From: Alphaproteobacteria bacterium
Lineage (GTDB): Bacteria > Pseudomonadota > Alphaproteobacteria > Sphingomonadales > Sphingomonadaceae
Assembly (NCBI GenBank): GCA_003241875.1
Contig: QBLU01000007.1
Coordinates: forward strand, 87,935 to 120,116
Reading direction: 5' to 3'
Length of the DNA: 32,182 nt
This document shows positions 1-6,808 of this stretch, piece after piece. Within the stretch, counting starts at the first letter, position 1. Each line of letters opens with the position of its first letter. The translations under genes and the position numbers were made by a program. Below the pieces are notes generated by a model that saw nothing but the letters and a program-made list of their open reading frames with translations, did no database searches and was not told the origin of the DNA.

Positions 1-363
1 GTCGGCTTCGTCGTCGCCGACGATGCGCCAGTCCTGCACGCGGCCGTCGGCGCGCTCGATGCGGACACGGCTGCCGAAGCCCACCGTGCCATCCGCCGGC
101 GCGCCTTCGGCCAGCTGCGCGCTGGCGCGGCGGGCAGACCAATAGCGCAGCTCGCGTGTCGCCACCGCCATGGCGCTGCGATCGGCGCTGATCTCGCCGC
201 CGGCGCGGGCCTCGTCATAGGCGGCGCGGGCTGCCGCCAGCGCCGCGTCGATGGCGGCAAGGCCGGCAGCGGTGACGAGATTGGCATGCGCCGGGACTGG
301 CCGGTCGGGCAGGTTGGCGGCAACCGCCTCGGCATCGGATTCCTTGGTGAAGGCTACGCTCAT
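1..363 (-). CDS. GreA/GreB-family transcription elongation factor, partial (C-terminus beyond the window)
   Basis: The first 121 residues are present; the frame runs off the left edge. It begins MSVAFTKESDAEA and continues with LPDRPVPAHANLVT, then an Ala/Glu-rich helical hairpin (about residues 30-80) and the start of a beta domain (GFGSRVRIERADGRV, then RIVGDDEAD). This matches the roughly 157-residue GreA/GreB-like family of alphaproteobacteria, whose members bind RNA polymerase through the secondary channel. The hairpin tip reads GGEISADRSAM, without the D-L-x-E-N-x-E-Y acidic tip of true GreA, so transcript-cleavage activity is doubtful (inference). The ATG at 363-361 fits the conserved N-terminus. 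It is divergent from the hydrolase gene, with a 44-bp gap. Confidence 0.8.
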   Translation of the reverse strand, partial: MSVAFTKESDAEAVAANLPDRPVPAHANLVTAAGLAAIDAALAAARAAYDEARAGGEISADRSAMAVATRELRYWSARRASAQLAEGAPADGTVGFGSRVRIERADGRVQDWRIVGDDEAD

Positions 364-407
364 GGCAGGGATATGGCGGTGGGGGTGGCGCTTGGCTAGG
401 GTAGGGC

Positions 408-1655
408 ATGATCCGGGCCATCCTGCTGTTGCTGCTTGCCGCGCCGGCGGCTGCCGTGCCGCTTCCCGACCTGGTGGCCGGGCGGACGCTGGCGACGCCG
501 GGTATCGCCGGGCTGGCGGTGGTCGTCGCCGACCGCAAGGGCGTGGTGCGGGCGGAGGCCCTCGGCGACGCCGTGATCGGCGTTCGGCCGCTCGCGGTCG
601 ACACCCCGATGCGGGTGGCGTCGATCTCCAAGGCGGTGGTGGCGATCGGCGTGATGCGGCTGGTCGAACAGCGGCAGCTCGATCTCGACGCCGATGTGTC
701 GCGCTGGCTCGGCTGGCGCTTGCGCAACCCGGCGTTTCCCGACGCTCCGGTGACCTTGCGGCAACTGCTGTCACACACCTCGGGTATCGATGACGCGGCG
801 GGTTATCGCCTGCCGCTCGGCAAGATGCTGCGCGACGAACTGCCGTCGCACTGGTCGGCCGCGCCGCCGGGCACGCGCTTTTCCTATGCCAATTTCAACT
901 ATGGCATCGTCGCGTCGGTCATGGAGGCGGCGACCGGCGAGCGTTTCGACCGGCTGATGATGCGGCTGGTGCTGGCGCCGCTGAAGCTCGACGCCGGTTA
1001 CAACTGGAGCGGCGCTGGTGATGCCGCGGTGGCGCGGGCGGCCGTGTTGTACCGGCGCGGCAAGGACGAGACGGCGATCGACCCGGCTGGACCCTGGGTC
1101 GCGCAGGTCGACGACCTGAACGGCGTGCGCCCGGCCTGCCCGGTGGCCACCGATGGGGCCGCCTGTGACCTCGCTGCCTATCGGCCCGGCACCAACGGGA
1201 CGCTGTTCAGTCCGCAGGGCGGGCTTCGCATCTCGGCGCTGGGATTGGCAACGATCGGCAGGATGCTGCTTAATGACGGCAGCGTCGACGGTGTTCGCAT
1301 CCTGCGTCCGGCATCGGTGCAGACACTGATGACGCCGGTGTGGCGCGAGGGGCAGGGCACGGCCGGCGATACCTACCAGGGCGAGATGCGCTGCTATGGC
1401 CCCGGCCTGCAATGCCTGTCGGGCGAGGCAGGCGCCAGCGACCAGCCCGTCGCCGGCGCCCGCTGGTGGGGGCATTTGGGCGAAGCCTATGGCTTGCTCG
1501 GTGGGCTTTGGGTCGATCGCGAACAGGGCCGGGTGCTGGTCTATCTGATTACCGGCACCGGCGACGATCCGGCCAGGGCGCCGCATCGTTCGGCCTTTTC
1601 CGGTGTCGAGGAAGCGGTGCTGCAGGAACTGGCGGCGACGCCGGCGAGGCGCTAG
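408..1655 (+). CDS. Secreted serine hydrolase, beta-lactamase class C / penicillin-binding fold
   Basis: 415 residues. A short hydrophobic signal peptide (MIRAILLLLLAAPAAA) implies export. The three active-site elements of the class C/esterase EstB fold are visible: S72-I-S-K75 (nucleophile and base), Y160-A-N162, and H356-L-G358 in place of the K-T-G of true beta-lactamases. The family includes esterases, D-amino-acid peptidases and PBP-like proteins; the HxG form is more usual in these than in antibiotic-hydrolysing enzymes. No ampR-like regulator adjoins it, so resistance should not be assumed. Substrate unknown. The ATG at 408 follows AGGG-type bases. Stop at 1653-1655; the VOC gene follows after 30 bp, possibly cotranscribed. 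Confidence 0.85.
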   Translation: MIRAILLLLLAAPAAAVPLPDLVAGRTLATPGIAGLAVVVADRKGVVRAEALGDAVIGVRPLAVDTPMRVASISKAVVAIGVMRLVEQRQLDLDADVSRWLGWRLRNPAFPDAPVTLRQLLSHTSGIDDAAGYRLPLGKMLRDELPSHWSAAPPGTRFSYANFNYGIVASVMEAATGERFDRLMMRLVLAPLKLDAGYNWSGAGDAAVARAAVLYRRGKDETAIDPAGPWVAQVDDLNGVRPACPVATDGAACDLAAYRPGTNGTLFSPQGGLRISALGLATIGRMLLNDGSVDGVRILRPASVQTLMTPVWREGQGTAGDTYQGEMRCYGPGLQCLSGEAGASDQPVAGARWWGHLGEAYGLLGGLWVDREQGRVLVYLITGTGDDPARAPHRSAFSGVEEAVLQELAATPARR

Positions 1656-1685
1656 AAGCGGCACTGATCAAGGGAGGACACGACC

Positions 1686-2075
1686 ATGCTTGGCTATACC
1701 ATGTACGGCACCAACGACCTGCCGCGCGCACTGACGTTCTACGACGCCCTGTTCGGCGCCATCGGAGTCAACCGAATGATGGCGTTCCCGACCGGCGCGG
1801 TGGCCTATGGCGTCGCCTGGGACAAACCGATGTTCGCGATCGGCACCCCCGAGAACGGTGCCCCGGCGACGGTTGGCAACGGTGCGATGATGGCGATCGT
1901 CCTCGATGAACGCGCCAAGGTCGATGCGCTGCATGCGGCGGCGCTGGCGGCGGGCGGCAGCGACGAGGGCGCGCCGGGCGTGCGGGGCGAGGAGGGCGAT
2001 CAGGCCTTTTACGGCGCCTATTTCCGCGACCTTGACGGCAACAAGTTCTGCGGATTCCGGGTCGGCCCAGCCTGA
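1686..2075 (+). CDS. VOC-superfamily (glyoxalase/bleomycin-resistance fold) protein
   Basis: 129 residues. It begins MLGYTMYGTNDLPRALTFYD, the usual first beta-alpha unit of a VOC domain, and ends AYFRDLDGNKFCGFRVGPA, the usual last strand with D-x-D-G-N-K. One VOC module normally dimerises around a metal. The family spans lyases, dioxygenases and binding proteins, so the substrate cannot be read from sequence. An AGGA Shine-Dalgarno (agggaggacacgacc) precedes the ATG. It is in line with the upstream hydrolase and almost abuts the downstream squalene/phytoene-synthase-like frame, which is already open in another phase before this stop. Confidence 0.85.
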   Translation: MLGYTMYGTNDLPRALTFYDALFGAIGVNRMMAFPTGAVAYGVAWDKPMFAIGTPENGAPATVGNGAMMAIVLDERAKVDALHAAALAAGGSDEGAPGVRGEEGDQAFYGAYFRDLDGNKFCGFRVGPA

Positions 2076-2149
2076 CACACTCCCGCCTGACCGATTTCGA
2101 CCTGGTTTCCGCCGATGTCCGGACGCGCGACCGCGACCGGTACCTGAGC

Positions 2150-2701
2150 GTGCTCTATGCGCCTGCGGCGGTCCGCCCGGCGCTGATGGCGCTGCACGGC
2201 CTCGACCTGGAGCTTGGCCAGGTCGTCGCCGGCACCAGCGATGCGATGATCGGCCAGATCCGGCTGGCGTGGTGGCGCGAGGCACTGGCCGCGCTCGACA
2301 CCACGCCGCCGCCGGCGCAGCCGCTGCTGCAGTTGATCGCCGCCGAGGTGCTGCCGCGCGGGCTGGCCGGGGCGACGCTGGCCGGGCTGGAGGACCGCTG
2401 GGCCGGGCTGATCGACAGCGACGACGTGCCGATGGCGCATATCGAGGGTGGTGGCGACCTGTTCGGCTGGGCGGCGCAACTGCTCGGCGGTGATGTCGGG
2501 CTCGGGCGCCGGCTCGGCCTGGCCTGGGCGAGCGGCGAGGCTTTCGTCGGCGCGGTGCCGACGCCGCTGCGGCCGCTGCTCGGGCTGGCGCGGCTGGCGG
2601 CGCGCGACGCGGCGCGGGCACGGGCTGCCCAGCCGCAGGAACCGCGCGGCAGCACCGGGCGGCAGTTGCGGCTGCTGGCGGCGATTGCCTTTGGCCGCTG
2701 A
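2150..2701 (+). CDS. Squalene/phytoene synthase-family protein, short NDUFAF6-like form
   Basis: 183 residues from the first standard start (GTG 2150), but the frame is open from 2036. The residues just before it (RTRDRDRYLS) look like the conserved DRDRY element of the family, so translation probably begins further upstream; only CTG codons (2048, 2072, 2087) are available there. The hallmark IRLAWWREAL lies at about residues 38-47, as in mitochondrial NDUFAF6 and its bacterial relatives. The Asp-rich DxxxD motifs that bind farnesyl or geranylgeranyl diphosphate are not seen (GLDLELGQVV occupies the first site), and the protein is shorter than a true phytoene synthase. An isoprenoid-condensing role is therefore unlikely. 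NDUFAF6 is a complex I assembly factor; nuoG-N lie 5 kb away, but a functional link is inference. Confidence 0.75.
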   Translation: MLYAPAAVRPALMALHGLDLELGQVVAGTSDAMIGQIRLAWWREALAALDTTPPPAQPLLQLIAAEVLPRGLAGATLAGLEDRWAGLIDSDDVPMAHIEGGGDLFGWAAQLLGGDVGLGRRLGLAWASGEAFVGAVPTPLRPLLGLARLAARDAARARAAQPQEPRGSTGRQLRLLAAIAFGR

Positions 2702-2737
2702 ACCCGGCAAATTCGTTGCGGGTACCGAAAGGACAGG

Positions 2738-3196
2738 ATGATGCGGCGCGCGCTGGCGCTGGGAGTGGCACTGCTGGCGCTGGTCGCCGCCGGGTTCCTG
2801 TGGACCCGCGACCGGCCGGTGGCGCTGGCGTCGCTGCCGCCGCCGCCCGCCGCCGAGGACAGCGACAGCGAGGCCGAGCCTACCGGGCTGATCGCGCCGC
2901 GCAGCGACGTGACCCCTGCCGAGCGCGAGGCCCGGCGCTTTGCCCGCGTCGACAAGGACCGTGACGATCGCGTCAGTCGCGACGAGTATCTGGCGACACG
3001 AAAAAAGGCCTATGCCCGGCTCGACAGCAACGGCGATGGCCGCGTCAGCTTCGAGGAATATGCGGCGAGGACGGTGGAAAAATTCGCCCGCGCCGACCGC
3101 GACGGCGACGGCGCGCTGGCGGCGCCGGAGTTCGCGACCACGGCGGCAAAGCGCAAGCCGAAGCCGGCGTGCCGGTGCCCGTCCGGCGTGGGGTGA
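2738..3196 (+). CDS. EF-hand calcium-binding protein with N-terminal membrane anchor or signal
   Basis: 152 residues. A hydrophobic N-terminus (residues 5-22) without a clear AxA cleavage site suggests export or inner-membrane tethering. A Pro/acidic linker follows. Three EF-hand loops are visible: D72-x-D74-x-D76 to E83 (Asp77 replaces the usual Gly), D96-x-N98-x-D100-G to E107, and D120-x-D122-x-D124-G to E131. The tail is basic and ends with a C-R-C motif. Small periplasmic EF-hand proteins are common in sphingomonads; calcium sensing or buffering is inferred from the loops. GAAAGGA precedes the ATG. It converges on the minus-strand membrane-protein gene with a 14-bp gap. Confidence 0.85.
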   Translation: MMRRALALGVALLALVAAGFLWTRDRPVALASLPPPPAAEDSDSEAEPTGLIAPRSDVTPAEREARRFARVDKDRDDRVSRDEYLATRKKAYARLDSNGDGRVSFEEYAARTVEKFARADRDGDGALAAPEFATTAAKRKPKPACRCPSGVG

Positions 3197-3210
3197 CGTT
3201 GCCCGGTTGA

Positions 3211-4215
3211 TCAGCCCGCGACGCGGGGTATGGCCCGGTCGATCGCGGCTGCCGCGGCCCAGGCCAGGCCGTGGCTGACGAGGTGCAGCGCGCCCTGTGC
3301 CGCCAGCAGGGCGGCAATGGCGGTCGATGCATCGCCGGCCAGGCTGACGGCGATGCCGGCGAACAGGATCTCCTTGTTCGGCAGCGGCATCCGCGTCATC
3401 ACCATTCGCAGCGCGCCGAGCTGCACCCAGGTGATCGCTGCGACCGCCGGCAGGGCAACGACCCAGCTGGCGACCAGCAGCGCCTGTGATCCCAGCACGC
3501 GCAGCAGGTGCCACCAGAAGGCACGGACATTGGCGCCGACCGGCAGGCTGAACGCCCGGCCGCGATTGAGCAGGATCAGCAGCGACAGGCTGACCAGCAG
3601 CGCGAAACCGATGCCGACGCGCCGGACCAGCGCCGGATCGAGCCCGGCATCGATCACCGTGTCGGCGCCGAGCAGCAGCGCCAAGCCGAGCATCAGCAAT
3701 GTCGACAGGTTGCCGGCGAGGCCCGAGGTGATGGCAACGTCCTTGATCGCTGCGATCGGCTGCGCGGCGGGATCGACCCCGGGGCCGTCGCCGCGACCGG
3801 CCAACTGCGCCGCCGGGTTGGCCGGATCGATGGCGACATCCAGCCGTGCCGAGGCCCAGACCATCAGATAGCCATCGCCGGCATAGCTGAACAGCGCCTC
3901 GTTCATCACGCGGCGTTTGAGGAAGACGGCGATGTCGCGCGCCTGCAGGCGCCACCAGTGCCGAAAAATCTGCCAGTCGATCAGCGGCTGCAGCAGGTAG
4001 GAGCCGATGAACAGCGACCAGAACAGCGCGCTCGCCGGCAGCGCGGCGACCAGCGGCTGCCAGCCGATGCGGACGATGGCACGAACCAGCACGAACAGGA
4101 TGACGGCCGAGGCGGCAAGGCTGACCCCGCGCTGGACGCGCTTGCCGCGCGGTGAGCCCCACCAGGCCCGCGCCGCCTTGATGCCGTGACCAAGGCGGGT
4201 CAGGCGGCCATCCAT
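3211..4215 (-). CDS. Multi-pass integral membrane protein, flippase-like
   Basis: 334 residues, starting [12 protein letters not shown] basic N-terminus is followed by about eight hydrophobic segments, the first [19 protein letters not shown], and a loop [20 protein letters not shown]. The layout resembles the lysylphosphatidylglycerol-synthase transmembrane/flippase-like family (UPF0104-type), but no diagnostic residue lets me name a substrate. The chosen ATG (4215-4213) overlaps the last 16 bases of trmFO, which suggests translational coupling. The same frame stays open upstream through trmFO, but that part is antisense-like, low-complexity sequence and is not part of the gene. Confidence 0.7.
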   Translation of the reverse strand: MDGRLTRLGHGIKAARAWWGSPRGKRVQRGVSLAASAVILFVLVRAIVRIGWQPLVAALPASALFWSLFIGSYLLQPLIDWQIFRHWWRLQARDIAVFLKRRVMNEALFSYAGDGYLMVWASARLDVAIDPANPAAQLAGRGDGPGVDPAAQPIAAIKDVAITSGLAGNLSTLLMLGLALLLGADTVIDAGLDPALVRRVGIGFALLVSLSLLILLNRGRAFSLPVGANVRAFWWHLLRVLGSQALLVASWVVALPAVAAITWVQLGALRMVMTRMPLPNKEILFAGIAVSLAGDASTAIAALLAAQGALHLVSHGLAWAAAAAIDRAIPRVAG

Positions 4216-5534
4216 AGCGCCAGATCGGTGCGCGCCCGCGCGACAAGCGCCGGCTTGCGCTGGTCCTTTGAAGACGGCGGCGGTAGCAGGGGTGGGAACA
4301 GGCCGAAATTGATGTTCATCGGCTGGAATGACTTGGCGTCGGCGCCGCCGGTGATGTGGCTGAGCAGCGCGCCGAGCGCGGTTGTCGGCGGCGGTGGCAC
4401 CGGCTCGCGGCCCTGGCGCTCCGCGACGGCGAACCGTGCCGCGACCAAGCCTATCGCTGCGCTTTCGACATAGCCTTCGCATCCGGTGATCTGGCCGGCA
4501 AAGCGCAGCCGCGGGTCGGCCTTGAGGCGCAGCACCGGGTCGAGCAGCACCGGCGACTTGATGAAGGTGTTGCGGTGCAGCCCGCCGAGTCGGGCGAATT
4601 CGGCGCGTTCGAGGCCGGGGATCATGCGGAACACCCGCACCTGTTCGGCATGCTTCATCTTCGTCTGGAAGCCGACCATGTTCCACAGCGTGCCGAGCGC
4701 ATTGTCCTGCCTCAGCTGGACGACGGCCCAGGCACGGCGGCCGGTGCGCGGGTTGGTCAGGCCGACGGGTTTCATCGGGCCGAAACGCGGGGTGTTGCGG
4801 CCGCGCTCGACCATCACCTCGATCGGCATGCAGCCGTCGAAATAGGGGGTGTTGGCCTCCCAATCCTTGAAATCGGCCTTTTCGGCGGCGAGCATCGCAT
4901 CGACGAAGGCGTTGTACTGGTCCTTGTCGAGCGGGCAGTTGAGGTAATCCTGGGTGTCGCCGTTCTCGTTGGGGCGATCCCAGCGCGACTGCGCCCAGCA
5001 GATGTCCATGTCGATCGAATCGCGGTGGATGACGGGTGCGATGGCATCGAAAAAGGCGAGGCTGTCCTGACCGGTGAGGTCGCGGATGGCCTCTGCCAGC
5101 GGCGTCGCCGTCAGCGGGCCGGTGGCGATGATGACATTGTCCCATTCGGCTGGCGGCAGGCCGGCGATCATTTCGCGGCGGATGCTGATCAGCGGCTCGG
5201 CCTCGATCGCCGCGGTGACGCCGGCAGCGAACTGGTCGCGGTCGACGGCGAGGGCGGAGCCGGCCGGCACCCGCGCCTTGTCGGCCTCGCGCATGATGAG
5301 GCTGCCGAGCGCCCGCATTTCCTGGTGGATCAGCCCGACGGCATTGTTGTCGGGGTCGTCGCTGCGAAAGCTGTTGGAGCAGACGAGCTCGGCGAGTTGG
5401 TCGGTGTGATGCGCATCGGTGCCGTGGGGCCCGCGCATTTCGTGCAGGATCACCGGCACCCCGGCGCGGGCGGCCTGCCACGCGGCCTCGGAACCGGCGA
5501 GGCCGCCGCCGATGATGTGGATTGGGCTGGTCAT
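4200..5534 (-). CDS. trmFO: Methylenetetrahydrofolate-tRNA-(uracil-5-)-methyltransferase TrmFO
   Basis: 444 residues, the normal family length. TrmFO makes ribothymidine at position 54 of the tRNA T-loop, using methylene-THF as carbon donor and FADH2 as reductant. The N-terminus [18 protein letters not shown] carries the FAD-binding GxGxxG. The family's conserved cysteines are visible in V51-C52-S-N-S and N199-C200-P-L, corresponding to the two catalytic or structural cysteines studied in Bacillus TrmFO. The C-terminal part has the usual TGCEGYVES and NINFGLFPP elements. It is cytoplasmic. The downstream membrane-protein gene overlaps its 3' end, and the metalloprotease gene lies 60 bp upstream behind a strong hairpin. 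Confidence 0.96.
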   Translation of the reverse strand: MTSPIHIIGGGLAGSEAAWQAARAGVPVILHEMRGPHGTDAHHTDQLAELVCSNSFRSDDPDNNAVGLIHQEMRALGSLIMREADKARVPAGSALAVDRDQFAAGVTAAIEAEPLISIRREMIAGLPPAEWDNVIIATGPLTATPLAEAIRDLTGQDSLAFFDAIAPVIHRDSIDMDICWAQSRWDRPNENGDTQDYLNCPLDKDQYNAFVDAMLAAEKADFKDWEANTPYFDGCMPIEVMVERGRNTPRFGPMKPVGLTNPRTGRRAWAVVQLRQDNALGTLWNMVGFQTKMKHAEQVRVFRMIPGLERAEFARLGGLHRNTFIKSPVLLDPVLRLKADPRLRFAGQITGCEGYVESAAIGLVAARFAVAERQGREPVPPPPTTALGALLSHITGGADAKSFQPMNINFGLFPPLLPPPSSKDQRKPALVARARTDLALWMAA

Positions 5535-5553
5535 GCCGCGTCTATGGCGGCAT

Positions 5554-5582
5554 GGGGCCGGCGCCGCAACCGGGCCGGCCCC
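5554..5582 (-). terminator. Strong hairpin between metalloprotease gene and trmFO, possible terminator
   Basis: A perfect 9-bp inverted repeat (GGGGCCGGC 5554-5562, GCCGGCCCC 5574-5582) with an 11-nt loop lies in the 60-bp gap. There is no T-run on either side, so it is not a classic intrinsic terminator. It could attenuate read-through from the PEPxxWA metalloprotease into trmFO or protect an mRNA 3' end. Confidence 0.4.
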
Positions 5583-5594
5583 TGATGCCCGTGC

Positions 5595-6410
5595 TCAGGC
5601 TGCGACGGTGCGCCGCCGCCGCTGCATGGCACCGACGAGCCCGAAGCCGGCGATGAGCAGCGCCCAGCTCTCCGGTTCCGGCACCGCAGCCAGCATGTTG
5701 ATCTCGTCGCCGGATATCGAGAGCCCGGCGCCGGCCAGCATCTTGGGCTTGGTGTGGCTGAGCTGGTTGCCGGCCGGGATGGCATAGTTGGCATCCAGCG
5801 CGGCAATGTCGGTGAAGCTCACCATCGTGTTGGCGAGCGGCCCGTTGGTGCCCTTCAGGCCCGAAGGATCATTGGTGTAATCCATGCAGGTGCCCTTGTT
5901 GGCGTCGGTCCGCGCCGAGTTGTTGTGGTCGAGCCCGAGGCTGTGGCCCATCTCGTGGCAGATCGTCATGTCGCGCCACGCGTCGGTGCCATAGCCGCCG
6001 GCGGCGAGATAGTAATCGTTGAGGCGCACCGTCGCCTGAACGATGAAGCCGCCCGACGTCCAGACGTTGGTATAGCCCAGCCAGCCGTTCTTGCCGTAGT
6101 TGCCGTTGCAGATCTGGATGGAACCATAGCTCGGGCCACAGGCCGAGGTCGTCGCCTTGCCGGGCGCCGCCACCAGGTCGATGTAGGCCGCCTGCGACCA
6201 CTGCGCGAGGACGTTGTCGAGTTCCCCGACCCAAAAGCCTTTCAGATTGTTGCCGACGGTGATCTGCAGCGGGCCGGAACGTGCCCAGCGATAGTTGTTC
6301 CAGGATTGCACCAGCGCCGAAGCCGGTGTGGCCGAGACGAGCATGGCCATGGCGGCCAGGCAAAGTCCAGGCAGCCGCCGCGAGGCGGTTTTTGCATTGA
6401 TGGATGTCAT
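5595..6410 (-). CDS. PEPxxWA-CTERM metalloprotease, metzincin-like
   Basis: 271 residues. A signal peptide (residues 1-32, ending ATPASA) precedes a mature domain with the zinc motif H152-E-M-G-H156-S-L-G159-L-D-H162 and a likely Met-turn at C175-M176-D177, which together mark a matrixin/metzincin-type zinc peptidase. The tail is a PEPxxWA-CTERM sorting signal: P244-E-P-E-S-W-A250, a hydrophobic helix, then QRRRR. Such tails direct processing by an exosortase-type enzyme, not encoded here, so the protein is probably displayed on the surface or released by cleavage. The start has a G-rich Shine-Dalgarno (cggggga). It is divergent from another PEPxxWA gene across a 398-bp regulatory region. The protein target is unknown. 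Confidence 0.88.
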   Translation of the reverse strand: MTSINAKTASRRLPGLCLAAMAMLVSATPASALVQSWNNYRWARSGPLQITVGNNLKGFWVGELDNVLAQWSQAAYIDLVAAPGKATTSACGPSYGSIQICNGNYGKNGWLGYTNVWTSGGFIVQATVRLNDYYLAAGGYGTDAWRDMTICHEMGHSLGLDHNNSARTDANKGTCMDYTNDPSGLKGTNGPLANTMVSFTDIAALDANYAIPAGNQLSHTKPKMLAGAGLSISGDEINMLAAVPEPESWALLIAGFGLVGAMQRRRRTVAA

Positions 6411-6435
6411 GTCAGTCCCCCGTTTCGCGCAGCCA

Positions 6436-6452
6436 GCCGACCAAATGTCGGC
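6436..6452 (-). promoter_or_regulatory. Hairpin in the 5' leader of the metalloprotease gene
   Basis: GCCGAC (6436-6441) and GTCGGC (6447-6452) form a 6-bp stem with a 5-nt loop, 26-42 bases upstream of the GTG/ATG region of the leftward gene. It lies just before the ribosome-binding site and could affect mRNA stability. No match to a known riboswitch was seen. Confidence 0.35.
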
Positions 6453-6581
6453 ACTCCCCCCGGAGCTGGTCTGCAGGCGAATACCTGCCAGCCTATGCTT
6501 AGTGAAATCTTAAAAAGAACGTTTCGGCTTCAAATAAACCGCGATTTCGCGCCTAAACGCGATGAAGCGAATATCATAACG

Positions 6582-6591
6582 GATACGTATC
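6582..6591. promoter_or_regulatory. Palindrome GATACGTATC, copy 1 (candidate operator or enhancer)
   Basis: A perfect 10-bp palindrome, identical to copy 2 located 49 bp to the right. It lies about 190 bp upstream of the predicted start of the rightward transcript, a distance typical of sigma-54 activator sites. It could also act on the leftward gene. Confidence 0.5.
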
Positions 6592-6630
6592 GAAGTTGAT
6601 TGCCTGTCGGCGTCGGCACAAGAACGTATT

Positions 6631-6640
6631 GATACGTATC
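6631..6640. promoter_or_regulatory. Palindrome GATACGTATC, copy 2, with outer inverted arms
   Basis: A second perfect copy. It is flanked by GAACG (6622-6626) and CGTTC (6646-6650), which form an outer inverted repeat offset by half a base from the inner centre. ACGTAT also recurs at 6624 and 6634, one helical turn apart. This looks like a dimer or tetramer binding site rather than chance. Confidence 0.5.
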
Positions 6641-6752
6641 GTATGCGTTCCGACTCGGTTTTCGGTCAGACAGTTTCGAAAGTGTAAGCCAAATTTAACA
6701 CTGTTTCGCCTCCATAAGATTTGAACACACTGGAATCGCGGAATTTTAGTCT

Positions 6753-6769
6753 TTGGCATGAAGCTTGCA
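6753..6769 (+). promoter_or_regulatory. Sigma-54 (RpoN) -24/-12 promoter of the PEPxxWA anchor-protein gene
   Basis: The sequence TTGGCATGAAGCTTGCA matches the consensus YTGGCACG-N4-TTGCW with a single change (C to T in the -24 box). GG at 6755-6756 and GC at 6767-6768 are separated by exactly 10 bases, the diagnostic spacing. Transcription would start near 6780, about 29 bases before the ATG. Confidence 0.75.
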
Positions 6770-6808
6770 TCGTTTCCGTTGCGGGGGGCCGCTTCGGAGT
6801 AGTGTTAC

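Larger units (their letters stand above)
6411..6808. promoter_or_regulatory. AT-rich divergent control region between two PEPxxWA-CTERM genes
   Basis: 398 bp with no credible gene. Positions 6490-6760 are markedly richer in A+T than the surroundings. From left to right it holds a 6-bp-arm hairpin at 6436-6452 in the metalloprotease leader, a 5-bp-arm repeat at 6473-6488, two GATACGTATC palindromes, a sigma-54-type promoter for the rightward gene, and a GGAG Shine-Dalgarno (6796-6799) nine bases before the ATG at 6809. Confidence 0.75.

Noticed and set aside
408-1655. Calling the serine hydrolase an antibiotic-resistance beta-lactamase
   Set aside because: The K-T-G element is H-L-G, no regulator adjoins it, and the family is mostly esterases and peptidases.
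2018-4246. Very long open frame on the minus strand across several genes
   Set aside because: Its translation is Arg/Ala/Pro-rich low-complexity sequence antisense to clear genes, a known effect of high GC and codon bias. Similar frames antisense to nuoG, nuoL and nuoM-nuoN were dismissed for the same reason.
4216-5481. Upstream extension of the flippase-like gene frame through trmFO, as if a fusion
   Set aside because: The extension is shadow sequence of trmFO in another phase; the membrane-protein composition begins only at the ATG at 4215.
6470-6490. Possible sigma-54 promoter for the metalloprotease on the minus strand (TGGCAGGTATTCGC)
   Set aside because: The GG to GC spacing is 9 instead of 10, which is not tolerated by sigma-54. 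It is more likely part of the GCAGG/CCTGC inverted repeat.
6507-6533. Possible sigma-70 promoter for the metalloprotease (TTGAAG and TAAGAT on the minus strand)
   Set aside because: The spacer is only 15 bases and both boxes are weak.
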